A DNA stretch of 49,489 nt from a bacterium (GTDB lineage: Bacteria; Chlamydiota; Chlamydiia; Chlamydiales; SM23-39), in assembly GCA_021809325.1 (NCBI GenBank), contig JAKBAE010000003.1:1-49489 (forward strand). The letters run 5' to 3'. This document shows, in pieces, positions 1 to 8,586 of this stretch; position 1 is the stretch's first letter, and each line of letters opens with the position of its first letter. A program made the position numbers and the translations under genes. A model generated the notes under the pieces. The model saw only the letters and a list, made by a program, of their open reading frames with translations, ran no database searches and was not told the DNA's origin.

Positions 1-1131
1 GTAGGAAGAAAAATTAAAGACGAGTTTGAACCGGTAGTCGGGAAGGAGGAGGTCTTCTTTAGTCCGGTAATAGATCTGTTCATCCGATTCGATAAGAGGG
101 GTATGCGCATACGCTGCAGGCGCAAGGAGAAAAAGAAAGTTGGAAGAGTAGATCTCTTTAAAGGTTTTCAGGTGGGGCAAAATTTCTTCGAAGGCTTTTT
201 TTTTATCCGGCAGGATGACGCAGATGCTGTCGTAGCGAAATGGTTTGTAGAGAATTTGCGGCGTCTGCTGTTTCCAGCGGTTATGCTGCCAGAGCCATTC
301 GCCGGGAGCTTCTTTGATGCTGTTTTGCAGCAAGGTCAAAGAGAGATCCATCATCCGAACAACCTCGGCCTCTGCGCCCTCTTTCTGGTTTGGCCAGATC
401 GGGTCGGAGTAGCGGATCCGGTATCCGCATTTTGTCCGGCGCGTTGTGGCGACGATGATCGGCGAGTTCGTTTTGTAAGCGAGAAGGGCTGGCGCCGTTG
501 ATGTCCAGGCGCGTCTGCCGAGAAAGGGAAACGAGTAGCCGCTGTCAGGCATTCCCTGGTCGCCGACGATCCCGATGAAGATCCCTTGCCGAAGTGCGCG
601 CAGCCCCTCTTTTACAGCGTTTCTCGGAGCGATGATGCGCCCTCCGTTTTTCTCCCGGATAGAAAGGATCCATCGGTAGAGCCGTTTGTTTTTGATCGAT
701 TTTCCGATAGCAATCCCTTTCATGCGCCGGGTGCCGTCAAGAAAGAGCGCCTCCCAGTTCGATTGATGTCCGCAGAAGAAGATGATCCCTTGCCCCTTTT
801 GATAGAGCTCATCCGCCAGTTCCGGGTTTTCGCAGGTGATGACGCAAGAAAAGTTGTCTTCAGCGTCAAATCGAGGATATTCAAGAACATTGATCGCCAA
901 ATTTTCAAACGACTGCTTTGCCGTTTCGATCAACTCCTTTTGAGATGTAAATGAGAGATCGTCTGCAAGGGCGAGGTTGCTGAGGGTCCTTTTGCGATAG
1001 TCGGTCATGAACAAAAAGGCGAGGCGGCCAAGGAGGCGGCCAAGAAAGCGGATCCAGGAGTAAGGCATAAAACGGATCGGCCAGGTAAGGGCGCGGATTA
1101 AAAAGTAGAGAAGAGCCTCTTTATTCAACAT
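1..1131 (-). CDS. LpxL/HtrB-family lipid A acyltransferase, 3' end cut by window edge
   Basis: Probable late lipid A acyltransferase, which transfers a secondary acyl chain onto lipid A at the inner membrane. The minus-strand frame opens at ATG 1131 and stays open to base 1, giving 377 codons without a stop. It contains GHQSNWE, the HX4E catalytic motif of LpxL/LpxM enzymes, about 120 residues in. Further on, segments reading GIVGDQGMP and PGEWLWQHNRWK match the family's conserved blocks. An N-terminal hydrophobic stretch fits membrane attachment. The ATG overlaps the stop of the upstream glycosyltransferase (shared bases 1125-1131), so the two are translationally coupled and probably both serve LPS assembly. 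About 100 residues follow the usual family end, so the protein is longer than the typical 300 residues. Family is well supported; acyl-chain specificity cannot be read. Confidence 0.85.
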   Translation of the reverse strand, partial: MLNKEALLYFLIRALTWPIRFMPYSWIRFLGRLLGRLAFLFMTDYRKRTLSNLALADDLSFTSQKELIETAKQSFENLAINVLEYPRFDAEDNFSCVITCENPELADELYQKGQGIIFFCGHQSNWEALFLDGTRRMKGIAIGKSIKNKRLYRWILSIREKNGGRIIAPRNAVKEGLRALRQGIFIGIVGDQGMPDSGYSFPFLGRRAWTSTAPALLAYKTNSPIIVATTRRTKCGYRIRYSDPIWPNQKEGAEAEVVRMMDLSLTLLQNSIKEAPGEWLWQHNRWKQQTPQILYKPFRYDSICVILPDKKKAFEEILPHLKTFKEIYSSNFLFLLAPAAYAHTPLIESDEQIYYRTKEDLLLPDYRFKLVFNFSSY

Positions 1132-2261
1132 AGCGAAGCGTCAATCAAAAAGGGCATTTGATGGGAAAAGTCGAGGTGCCGCACCGACTCTCGGATCTGC
1201 CTTGCGCTCTCGGTCGTTTTCGGGCGCATCCATGCAGTTTCAAGCGTTGCTGCAAGAGCGTCGGCGTCAGTCAACTCTTCAATGACGGCCCCATTGTTTT
1301 GGGTTAAAATTTCGTGGCCTCCGTTTGTTTTCGAGGAGATGGTGAAAAGCCCCATCGCCAAAGCTTCAATCGTCACATTAGCGAACGGGTCGTAAAAAGA
1401 AGGGATGACTAAGGCATCGGCCATCTGATAAAACGGCCGGGTCTCTTTTTGGGGCCCGAAAAAAACGACTTGATCTTTCAAGTGGAGCCGATCTGCCAAA
1501 GCGCGGTACTCCTCCCAGTGGGTGTCTTTACCAACGACGCTCAAGGTAAAGTCTTTGCTTTTTAGCCTCGCGAGCGCTTTCAAGAGCTGGCCGAGTCCTT
1601 TCCGTAGATAGCCATTGCCTATGAAAAGAAAATGGAAACGGAATGGGTCGAGGCCGAGGCGTTTGGCAATGAGGGGTTTTTCCATTTCCCAAGCATCGAA
1701 ACCGCTTTGCATCTCATGCCATTCCACTCCGTTATGGACAACTTCAATTTTTGAAGAAGGGGTGGAGTAACGCTCTAGGATTTGCCGCTTGACCATGTGG
1801 GAGTTGGTGAAAAGTTTTTGGAGCCGCGGATTTTCGAAAGCATCCTTTTCAAGTTCCAAAATTTTCCGATGGAGCGGGTTAGCCTGGCAGATGAGCCATT
1901 TCAAACGTCCCTCGGTGAGGATGCGGCTTTGCAAAAATGCTGCATGGACGCCGTTTCCGGCCCTGAGGTGGGTCTGCATCCGGTTTCGATCCATCCCAAA
2001 GATAAGATCAGCCCGATTGCCGTTGAGCCACTGGTTGACGAACCGGTCGTATTGTTCCATGCGGATAAAGGCCGGCCAGCTCCATGTTTTAGCTGCAAAG
2101 ACGCGGATCGAATCGATAACCGGGGCTGCTCCTTGGGTTATGAGGGTCACATTGCACCCCTTTTTTAGGAAACAGTCTGCGATGCGAGAGGCGTATTTCT
2201 CCAGTCCGCCTCTGTTCGAGACGCACGATTTGAGCAGTACGACCTGTTTATGCGGCGCCAT
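1125..2261 (-). CDS. GT4-type (WaaG-like) glycosyltransferase
   Basis: A 378-residue glycosyltransferase of the GT-B fold, family 4. It opens with a nucleotide-sugar transferase N-terminus in which RGGLEKYA corresponds to the usual GG(A/V)E..A loop. The C-terminal domain carries HNGVE, GNGYLRKGLGQLL and the EX7E-type segment around PSFYDPFANVTIEALAMG, followed by TNGGHEIL. These resemble WaaG, which adds a hexose to the LPS inner core. The start is taken as ATG 2261, which overlaps the TGA of ybbR (TGATG); a TTG one codon upstream is the alternative. Its end overlaps the lpxL start. Position between c-di-AMP genes and a lipid A acyltransferase suggests LPS core synthesis; donor and acceptor sugars are not determinable. 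Confidence 0.85.
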   Translation of the reverse strand: MAPHKQVVLLKSCVSNRGGLEKYASRIADCFLKKGCNVTLITQGAAPVIDSIRVFAAKTWSWPAFIRMEQYDRFVNQWLNGNRADLIFGMDRNRMQTHLRAGNGVHAAFLQSRILTEGRLKWLICQANPLHRKILELEKDAFENPRLQKLFTNSHMVKRQILERYSTPSSKIEVVHNGVEWHEMQSGFDAWEMEKPLIAKRLGLDPFRFHFLFIGNGYLRKGLGQLLKALARLKSKDFTLSVVGKDTHWEEYRALADRLHLKDQVVFFGPQKETRPFYQMADALVIPSFYDPFANVTIEALAMGLFTISSKTNGGHEILTQNNGAVIEELTDADALAATLETAWMRPKTTESARQIRESVRHLDFSHQMPFLIDASLC

Positions 2262-3505
2262 CAAAGATCTTGCGGCTGAACGGTGATCGTGTTTGCTTGC
2301 AGCTCGATCTTCAGATTGAGCTTCTGGTTTTTCGCAGTATAAAGACGAAAACGGTTCATGTAGTTGCGGAAGCGGTTTCGCAGATGCTCTTCGCGGGCGT
2401 ATGGCTGCACTTCGCCTCCGTCTTCATGGCACTCCGACATGACTTTAGCGACATAGCGGTCTTCGAGTTCATGGGGGTAGGCGAATTGGCAATTCCAAAG
2501 AAGCGTTTCTCTCTCATTTTTTGGGGCTGCGATCAAAAAAATGTGCAGCATATCTTTGACAATATCGACGAAGAGCTTGCTTACGCCTTGGGCATAAAGA
2601 GGTTGGGTGATCACTTTGATGCCGTTTTTCTTGACGACGAACTGATTGGTTGCAAGAGTATAGGTGTCCGGATTGAGCGTCTGGCTGCTTTTGGGCGGGA
2701 AGTAGATCGAAATGGGGATCGGCACGCCGATAGGGATCAGGTCTTGATGGGAAAAGTCGATTCGAAGATCCTTTGCTTGCGGATCGTCGATCTCGACAGG
2801 AGTGTCGGAGAGGATCGGCAGGCTGATCTTTTTCCAAGAGTTGGGTACAAAAAAACTCACTTCGTCGGAGTTCTCTTTTCGATTGTTAGTCAAAAGAGCG
2901 TCCAGCTCGCTGCGGGTTAGATCGGAAAGGTTGAATGTCAGCTTTTGGCCTCTTGCCTTGAGCCTTTTGACCGTCTCTTCCGGGCCGGTGACGGTAACAT
3001 GAAGGCGATAAGGATAGATTCCAATGTATTGGTACCCTTTCGGCGCCTCGCCGATGGGCTGTGAAACGAGGATCGGGATTTTATCCGTGATCAGCTTGCT
3101 CTGCTTGATGATGAGGTCGTATGGGACGACGCGGCTGATGGCTTTGTTGATGTCGATATCGGAGTTGAGGCTGACGAGGTTTTTTTTGTTGATCGTCGCG
3201 ATCCATTGATCGGGCTTTCCTCTCGCATCAATGACGACCTCGAGATCTTTTCCCGTCAACTCGTCCATGACGCTTTTGTTCGCAGTGATTGTCAAAGTGA
3301 TCCGTTTGTTCAAGATCCCATTGACCTGCATGTTTTCGATCGTCTTTTCAATCGGCAAGTTCTCCACACGGACGGGAATATTGTGGATATGCTTGGTCAC
3401 CGTCATCTGATGGTTGATGATGAGCCAGATGATCACGGCCAAGATGAGAGAGAGCAGCTTGCGGTGCCAGTGTTCTAAAAATAAACGGCGAAGGAGGGTT
3501 TTCAT
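2261..3505 (-). CDS. YbbR-domain protein, CdaR-like partner of diadenylate cyclase
   Basis: A 414-residue envelope protein with one N-terminal membrane segment (about residues 14-30, LLSLILAVIIWLIIN) followed by repeated YbbR-like beta domains exposed outside the cytoplasmic membrane. It begins at ATG 3505, overlapping the TGA of cdaA by ATGA, the arrangement known for cdaA-cdaR in Firmicutes and for dacA-ybbR in Chlamydia. CdaR proteins bind and modulate the membrane cyclase, so this is its probable regulator. The C-terminal third is less clearly YbbR-like and carries several charged stretches. Name by analogy; the protein contact itself is inferred from gene order and topology. Confidence 0.85.
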   Translation of the reverse strand: MKTLLRRLFLEHWHRKLLSLILAVIIWLIINHQMTVTKHIHNIPVRVENLPIEKTIENMQVNGILNKRITLTITANKSVMDELTGKDLEVVIDARGKPDQWIATINKKNLVSLNSDIDINKAISRVVPYDLIIKQSKLITDKIPILVSQPIGEAPKGYQYIGIYPYRLHVTVTGPEETVKRLKARGQKLTFNLSDLTRSELDALLTNNRKENSDEVSFFVPNSWKKISLPILSDTPVEIDDPQAKDLRIDFSHQDLIPIGVPIPISIYFPPKSSQTLNPDTYTLATNQFVVKKNGIKVITQPLYAQGVSKLFVDIVKDMLHIFLIAAPKNERETLLWNCQFAYPHELEDRYVAKVMSECHEDGGEVQPYAREEHLRNRFRNYMNRFRLYTAKNQKLNLKIELQANTITVQPQDL

Positions 3506-4299
3506 GTTTTAAGCCACTCGAAAAAGTTGAATTTCGACTGCAGCTTCATCCGGGGCGGGGGATTGAAGATGCTGCGGATGATTCCTTTAAAGCGGTCGAT
3601 CTTGACGCCCCGCGTCATAATTCCCTCCCTTGCGATCGACACTTTGCCGGTCTCTTCGGACACAATGATGACAAGGGCATCCGTCATATGGCTCAAGCCA
3701 AGGCCTGCCCGATGGCGGGTTCCCATTGATTTTGCCAGCTGGGAGCTGTCTTCTGCAAGAGGCAAGATGACTGCTGCTGCAAGGAGCGTCCGATCCCTCA
3801 AAATGACCGCGCCGTCGTGGAGCGGGGTATTCGTTGCGAAGATCGTCTCGAGAAGCTCCGGCGAAAAGTCCGCATTGAGAAGGACTGCTTTGAGCGCATA
3901 CTCTTCTAAAGAATCTTCGTTCTCCAAGGCGATGAGGGAGCCGATCCTTTTTTCAGACATCCGGTAGACTGAATTGGCCAAATGGTCGAGAAACTTATCA
4001 AATTCTGTGATCTCGCGAAAACGGCGGCTTTTGAGGCTAAGCTTCGAAAGAGCTACGCGCAGCTCGGGCTGAAAGATGATCAAGAGTCCGATTACGGCAA
4101 CATTTCCGACGAGGATCATGATTTTGTGCAAGACAGGCAAGTTGAACCAGCTCGATGCAGCCATAATGAGAAGGAATGCGAACAGCCCAAGAACTAGGTC
4201 CATCGACTTGGTGTTCCAAAAAAACGAGAGCAAATAGTTGAGGATGATCGCGATGATCGAAATCTCGATGAAGGGAGTGATTGCGTGGAAGAGTTCCAT
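3502..4299 (-). CDS. cdaA: Diadenylate cyclase CdaA/DacA (c-di-AMP synthase)
   Basis: A 265-residue membrane diadenylate cyclase that condenses two ATP into c-di-AMP. Three hydrophobic helices lie at about residues 8-28, 33-50 and 58-77, followed by the DisA_N/DAC domain. The catalytic DGA motif is at 162-164 (PLHDGAVI) and the RHR motif at 195-197 (GTRHRAGLG). Length and topology match the CdaA class rather than DisA. It is the first gene of a four-gene overlapping run with ybbR, a glycosyltransferase and lpxL. No strong Shine-Dalgarno is visible before ATG 4299. Bases 4300-4414 upstream are AT-rich and gene-free, so the promoter probably lies there. The gene is also called dacA in Chlamydia. 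Confidence 0.95.
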   Translation of the reverse strand: MELFHAITPFIEISIIAIILNYLLSFFWNTKSMDLVLGLFAFLLIMAASSWFNLPVLHKIMILVGNVAVIGLLIIFQPELRVALSKLSLKSRRFREITEFDKFLDHLANSVYRMSEKRIGSLIALENEDSLEEYALKAVLLNADFSPELLETIFATNTPLHDGAVILRDRTLLAAAVILPLAEDSSQLAKSMGTRHRAGLGLSHMTDALVIIVSEETGKVSIAREGIMTRGVKIDRFKGIIRSIFNPPPRMKLQSKFNFFEWLKT

Positions 4300-4414
4300 C
4301 TTTGATAAGTGTATTATTTTTGTAAGAGCTATATCCTTAAAGAATTACGCTAAATAGCATAAGCCTTTAATCCCCGGATGCCATTTTAGCTGCTTTGCTT
4401 CTTGTTCGCAATGG

Positions 4415-5197
4415 TCATTCCATCCGCGACAGTCCTTTTGCGCGGCTTTTTTCAAACATCAGGCGAAATAGTACAATCGAGAGTGCAAGATAAGCTAGGT
4501 TCAGGGCGATGCTGATCCAAAATGTCCGAATTGGAAAGACTCCTCGGATCAGAATTTCGCGCATTCCTTCGAAGATATAGGTGGTAGGAAGGGATAAGGA
4601 GATGATCTGCGCCCATTTTGGCAGCACGGAGACCGGATAGAAAACTGCACTAAAAGGTGCAAAGAGGGGCGCCACCATCCAGGCAAACATCTCCACTCTA
4701 TGTCCCCAGAGGATGATACAGCTAGAAGCGAGAAAGCTGAGCGTCCAGCCGAAAATGATCAGGGAAACGGCGTAAGGAAGAAAGGCCCATCCAACGACAA
4801 AGACGTTGAGCGAGTAGAGGATATAGACGATAAACGCTCCAAACGCGATGGTGATGACGAGCTTGCAAAGGCAAAGAAGGAGCATCCCTGCGATCCACTC
4901 GGAAAATTTAAGCGGAGTGGAAAAGAGGTTGACGAGGTTTCTATGCCAAAACTCCTGCAGAAGAGAGACCGAGATATCTACCGAGCCGCGCCAAGTGATT
5001 TGCCAAAAGATTAGGCCGGTCAAGAGGATGAGAGGCAGATCGGGAAGATCGCTTTGTGAGCGGATCCAAAAAGATGTAAGGCCCCAAAGGAGGATATCGA
5101 TGAGGGGCCAATAAAAAAGGTCGCTGAGCTGATGGACGCCCTTCAAAAGAACATAAAGATAGCGGAGGAATACGCCGTAGATGCGTCCAAAGTTCAC
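4415..5197 (-). CDS. ABC-2 type transporter permease
   Basis: A 260-residue integral membrane permease of the ABC-2 (NodJ-like) exporter class. About six hydrophobic segments are visible, among them LPLILLTGLIFWQITW, WIAGMLLLCLCKLVITIAFG, YAVSLIIFGWTLSFLASSC and the C-terminal FWISIALNLAYLALSIVLF. I place the start at GTG 5197, which overlaps the ATPase stop as GTGA; a longer in-frame extension to 5359 lies wholly inside the ATPase gene and reads as shadow sequence. It forms a two-gene exporter with the ATPase encoded at 5194-6102. Substrate unknown; nearby LPS genes make a lipid or glycolipid possible, but that is a guess. Confidence 0.88.
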   Translation of the reverse strand: MNFGRIYGVFLRYLYVLLKGVHQLSDLFYWPLIDILLWGLTSFWIRSQSDLPDLPLILLTGLIFWQITWRGSVDISVSLLQEFWHRNLVNLFSTPLKFSEWIAGMLLLCLCKLVITIAFGAFIVYILYSLNVFVVGWAFLPYAVSLIIFGWTLSFLASSCIILWGHRVEMFAWMVAPLFAPFSAVFYPVSVLPKWAQIISLSLPTTYIFEGMREILIRGVFPIRTFWISIALNLAYLALSIVLFRLMFEKSRAKGLSRME

Positions 5198-6102
5198 GAT
5201 CGGTTCTCCAAAAAAAAAGTTTCGAGGGAAGGCTCTTTGATCTGGATGCTTGAGTAGATCACGCCCTCTTTCGCAAGCCGGGTCAAAAGGAGGGGGATTG
5301 TCTCTTCGTCGAGAGACAGGTGGATGACCCGATGTTCCAGGGTGTGGGGGACGCTCCACTCTTTTGCAATGGCCTGCGTTCTTTTCATGCCGTCTGCAAT
5401 GGTGAGCCTTAGCTCGAAACGGGATACGCTCCTCGCTAGGTTTTTGGGAGTGTCGTCTGCAATGATGCGCCCCTTTTTAAGGAAGATCACCCGGTCGCAA
5501 AGTTCTGAGACCTCATCCATTTTGTGCGAAGTAAAGAGGATGGAAAGGCCTGTTTTGTCTCTTTGTTCCATTAGAAAATTGCAGACGTCGGCAGATACGT
5601 CTGGATCGAGCGAGGCGGTTGGTTCGTCGAGAAGAACGATTTTTGGATCTGTAAAAAACGCTTTGACGAGCATGAGCCGTGTGATCTGTCCTGCGGAAAG
5701 AGACGAGACGGGCTTTTTTTTCTTCTCGAGGATGCCGAAGCGCTCCAACAAGGGGGCTGCTTTTTCTTGGATCTTTTTTACGCCGTAGAGCCTTCCGAAA
5801 AATTCGAGGTTCTCTTCAATGGTTAGAATATAAGGCAAGCTTGTATAGGTGCTGGCAAATGAGATCTCGCGCAAGATTTCAGAGCGGTGCTTGGCAAAAG
5901 ATTTGCCGAAATAGCGGATCGAGCCGCTCGTTGGCGTTAAGGTATTGAGAAGCATCTGGATCGTCGTCGTTTTTCCCGAGCCGTTAGGTCCGAGGAGGCC
6001 GAGGATTTCTCCTCTTTTCAATTGAAACGAAATCGTATCGACAGCCAAAAACGAGCCATAGGCTTTCACTAGACTTTCAATTTGAAGCACATTTTCTTGC
6101 AT
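5194..6102 (-). CDS. ABC transporter ATP-binding protein
   Basis: A 302-residue ATPase that should power the permease encoded just downstream. Walker A is GPNGSGKTTT near residue 39, the signature segment is SLSAGQ, and Walker B plus D-loop is IVLLDEPTASLD, followed by the switch His in LFTSHKMDE. The C-terminal 80 residues form a regulatory tail as in NodI/CcmA-like exporters. The gene overlaps the permease start by four bases. It is divergent from cydA, with a 89-base AT-rich gap between them that must hold both promoters. All catalytic motifs are intact. The exported substrate cannot be told from the sequence. Confidence 0.92.
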   Translation of the reverse strand: MQENVLQIESLVKAYGSFLAVDTISFQLKRGEILGLLGPNGSGKTTTIQMLLNTLTPTSGSIRYFGKSFAKHRSEILREISFASTYTSLPYILTIEENLEFFGRLYGVKKIQEKAAPLLERFGILEKKKKPVSSLSAGQITRLMLVKAFFTDPKIVLLDEPTASLDPDVSADVCNFLMEQRDKTGLSILFTSHKMDEVSELCDRVIFLKKGRIIADDTPKNLARSVSRFELRLTIADGMKRTQAIAKEWSVPHTLEHRVIHLSLDEETIPLLLTRLAKEGVIYSSIQIKEPSLETFFLENRS

Positions 6103-6191
6103 AGATAAAAATTCTACAGCTTGCGCTTTTTTTTACAGACGAAAATCAGCAAAAATTGACATCCTAAGATTTTTTTGAAAGCAGGTTGTAC

Positions 6192-7565
6192 ATGGATGCA
6201 CTTATACTCTCGAGAATACAGTTTGCAATCAATAGCTGTTTCCACTTTCTCTATCCTCCGATCAGCATCGGCCTTGGCCTGATGCTTGTGATTATGGAAG
6301 GGCTTTATCTGAAGACCAAGGACCACCGGTATAAAGAGATCACGAATTTTTGGATCAAGATCTTTGCACTGACCTTCGCCCTTGGTGTTGCGACAGGGCT
6401 TGTGCAAACATTTGCCTTTGGAACGAACTGGGCCCGGTTTTCACGATTTGTCGGGGATGTGTTTGGCAGCGCCCTTGCAACGGAAGGAATTTTTGCTTTC
6501 TTCTTAGAGGCAGGGTTTCTTGGCATCCTTCTTTTCGGTTGGGATCGAGTAGGGCCGAAGCTCCACTATTTTGCGACGATATGCGTTGCCGCAGGCGCTC
6601 ACTTCAGCGCGATTTGGATTTTAGTTGCCAACTCCTGGATGCAGACGCCTGCTTCTTTCCACATTGAAGAGACGCCGATCGGGCCGAGGGCTGTCATCGA
6701 TAGTTTTTGGGGAATGGTCTTTAATCCTTCGACCATAGACCGCCTCTGCCATGTGACGCTTGCCTGCTGGCTTACAGGCTCATTTTTTGTGATTTCCGTC
6801 GCAGCCTATTATCTCTTAAAAAGGCGGCACCAGGATCTCGCTTTGCCAATGATGAAAATTGGGCTGGCCGTTGCTTTTCCCGTTCTGATTTTGCAGTTTG
6901 CATCCGGAGACAGCAATGCCAAGATGATTGGCAAGTATCAGCCGGCCAAACTCGCTGCTTTTGAAGGGATCTATAAAACGGAAGAGTCAACTCCGATCTC
7001 CGTCATAGGCTGGGTCGATGCGGAAAAAAAAGAGGTCCATTCGTTAAAGATCCCCGGGGGGCTTAGCTTTTTAATGTATGGAAATCCGGACAAGCCGGTG
7101 GCGGGGTTGGACCAGGTCCCGCGCGATGAATGGCCGAATGTCCCTGTCGTATTTCAGACCTATCACTGGATGGTGGTGATGTGGGGGCTCATGTTTCTCG
7201 TTGCCATTTTCGGCGTCTGGTATTGGAGAAAGGGGACGCTTGAAAAGAAGCCTTGGCTTCTCTGGTCAATGATCTTTTCGGTTCTCTTCCCTCAGATTGG
7301 CAATCAGCTCGGATGGATCTCTGCGGAAATGGGGCGGCAGCCCTGGGTAGTTTGGAAGGTGCTGCGCACAAGCGAAGGGGTCTCTACGGTAATTACCGCA
7401 GGGCAGGTCAGCGGCTCGATCACAATGTTTCTTGCCATATATATTCTGCTCCTCGCTCTCTTTCTTTTCCTTCTCAACCACAAGATCCAGCATGGGCCCG
7501 AGGAGATTGCTGCTAAACCGGATGAACTGATCTATCGCAATGTCTATCCAAATCAGGGGGGATGA
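6192..7565 (+). CDS. cydA: Cytochrome bd ubiquinol oxidase subunit I
   Basis: A 457-residue haem-bearing subunit of the bd-type terminal oxidase, which oxidises quinol and reduces oxygen in the inner membrane without pumping protons. Multiple hydrophobic helices are present, with conserved family segments [40 protein letters not shown], the GRQPW block ([15 protein letters not shown]) and the quinol-loop region before it. The axial-ligand His in FHFLYPP is present. ATG 6192 is preferred because AGG at 6183-6185 sits a good distance upstream; a TTG two codons earlier is possible. cydB follows after three bases, so the two form an operon. Chlamydiae typically rely on bd oxidase for growth at low oxygen. 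Confidence 0.96.
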   Translation: MDALILSRIQFAINSCFHFLYPPISIGLGLMLVIMEGLYLKTKDHRYKEITNFWIKIFALTFALGVATGLVQTFAFGTNWARFSRFVGDVFGSALATEGIFAFFLEAGFLGILLFGWDRVGPKLHYFATICVAAGAHFSAIWILVANSWMQTPASFHIEETPIGPRAVIDSFWGMVFNPSTIDRLCHVTLACWLTGSFFVISVAAYYLLKRRHQDLALPMMKIGLAVAFPVLILQFASGDSNAKMIGKYQPAKLAAFEGIYKTEESTPISVIGWVDAEKKEVHSLKIPGGLSFLMYGNPDKPVAGLDQVPRDEWPNVPVVFQTYHWMVVMWGLMFLVAIFGVWYWRKGTLEKKPWLLWSMIFSVLFPQIGNQLGWISAEMGRQPWVVWKVLRTSEGVSTVITAGQVSGSITMFLAIYILLLALFLFLLNHKIQHGPEEIAAKPDELIYRNVYPNQGG

Positions 7566-7568
7566 ACA

Positions 7569-8585
7569 ATGGATTTACAGACCGCATGGTATCTTGTTAT
7601 GGGCGTCTCCGTCCTGATGTACACCGTCCTAGACGGCTTCGATTTGGGAGTAGGGGCTTTGCATCTTTGCGCCAAAACGGATGAACAGCGCAGGATCTTT
7701 CTCAACGCCATCGGGCCTGTTTGGGACGGGAACGAAGTTTGGATTGTCATCGTCATGGGAGGACTTTTTGCCGGCTTTCCCAATGCGTATGCGACGGTTT
7801 TTTCGGGGTTTTATACCTTGCTCATGTTTCTCATTGCAGGGCTGATGTTCCGCGCAGCAGCCATTGAATTTCGGAGCAAGACCGCTTCATCTTCTTGGAG
7901 GCAGATCTGGGATGCGATTTTTTGCGTTTCGAGCGTTCTCGTCTCTTTCGTCATTGGCGTGATTCTCGGCAATTTGATCCTTGGAGTACCGATCGATGCA
8001 AACCAAGATTTCGTAGGGACCTTCGCCGATTTCTTCCGTCCTTATGCAGTCCTTGTCGGCTTGTTCGCTATGGCCCTTTTTGCAATGCACGGGGCGATCT
8101 ATCTCTATATGAAAACAGATGGGCAGGCGCATGCTACTGTGAGACGATGGATTAATCCTGCGATCGCTGTTTTTGTCTTTTTCTTTGTAGTTACCTCGAT
8201 TGTGACCCTCATCTATTTGCCCGATATGTTCCAGCCGCATATCAATCAGCCATTCCTTTGGCTTTTGCCCTTATTTGCACTGGCTGCAATCGCCAATATC
8301 CCGATCCAAGTGCGAAAAGACCGCGGGGGATGGGCCTTTGCCTCTTCTTGTGTGAGTATTTTTCTTCTTCTTTGCCTCTTTCATATCGGCACGTTTCCCT
8401 ACATCGTTCATTCGACGGTGGACCCTGCCTATAGCTTGACGATTTATAATAGCGCTTCATCCCCTAAAACTCTTGGCATCCTGCTGATCGTTGTGGCGCT
8501 AGGGGTGCCGCTCGTACTGGCTTACGGCTTTTGGATCTACAGGATTTTTAGAGGGAAAGTGCGGCTTGATTCCTCCTCCTATTAA
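7569..8585 (+). CDS. cydB: Cytochrome bd ubiquinol oxidase subunit II
   Basis: A 338-residue multi-helix partner of CydA. The family signature near the start, VLDGFDLGVGALH, is followed by GPVWDGNEVWIV, both typical of CydB. Eight or so hydrophobic helices run through the protein. The start ATG 7569 follows the cydA stop by three bases, and GGGGGATG upstream can serve as ribosome binding site. The gene ends one base before the stop of the convergent orphan gene at 8587, with no obvious hairpin terminator in between. Function as the second bd oxidase subunit is secure; haem-loading genes (cydDC) are not in the window. Confidence 0.96.
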   Translation: MDLQTAWYLVMGVSVLMYTVLDGFDLGVGALHLCAKTDEQRRIFLNAIGPVWDGNEVWIVIVMGGLFAGFPNAYATVFSGFYTLLMFLIAGLMFRAAAIEFRSKTASSSWRQIWDAIFCVSSVLVSFVIGVILGNLILGVPIDANQDFVGTFADFFRPYAVLVGLFAMALFAMHGAIYLYMKTDGQAHATVRRWINPAIAVFVFFFVVTSIVTLIYLPDMFQPHINQPFLWLLPLFALAAIANIPIQVRKDRGGWAFASSCVSIFLLLCLFHIGTFPYIVHSTVDPAYSLTIYNSASSPKTLGILLIVVALGVPLVLAYGFWIYRIFRGKVRLDSSSY

Positions 8586-8586
8586 G

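Noticed and set aside
103-954. Plus-strand frames at 103-501 and 586-954
   Set aside because: They lie antisense to the intact LpxL/HtrB frame, which carries the HX4E motif; they have no family features.
4415-5359. ABC permease with a 54-residue N-terminal extension
   Set aside because: The extension is the out-of-frame shadow of the ATPase gene; GTG 5197 with a GTGA overlap is a better start.
6156-6161. TTGACA before cydA as a -35 box
   Set aside because: At 17-base spacing no acceptable -10 sequence follows, so the match is probably chance.
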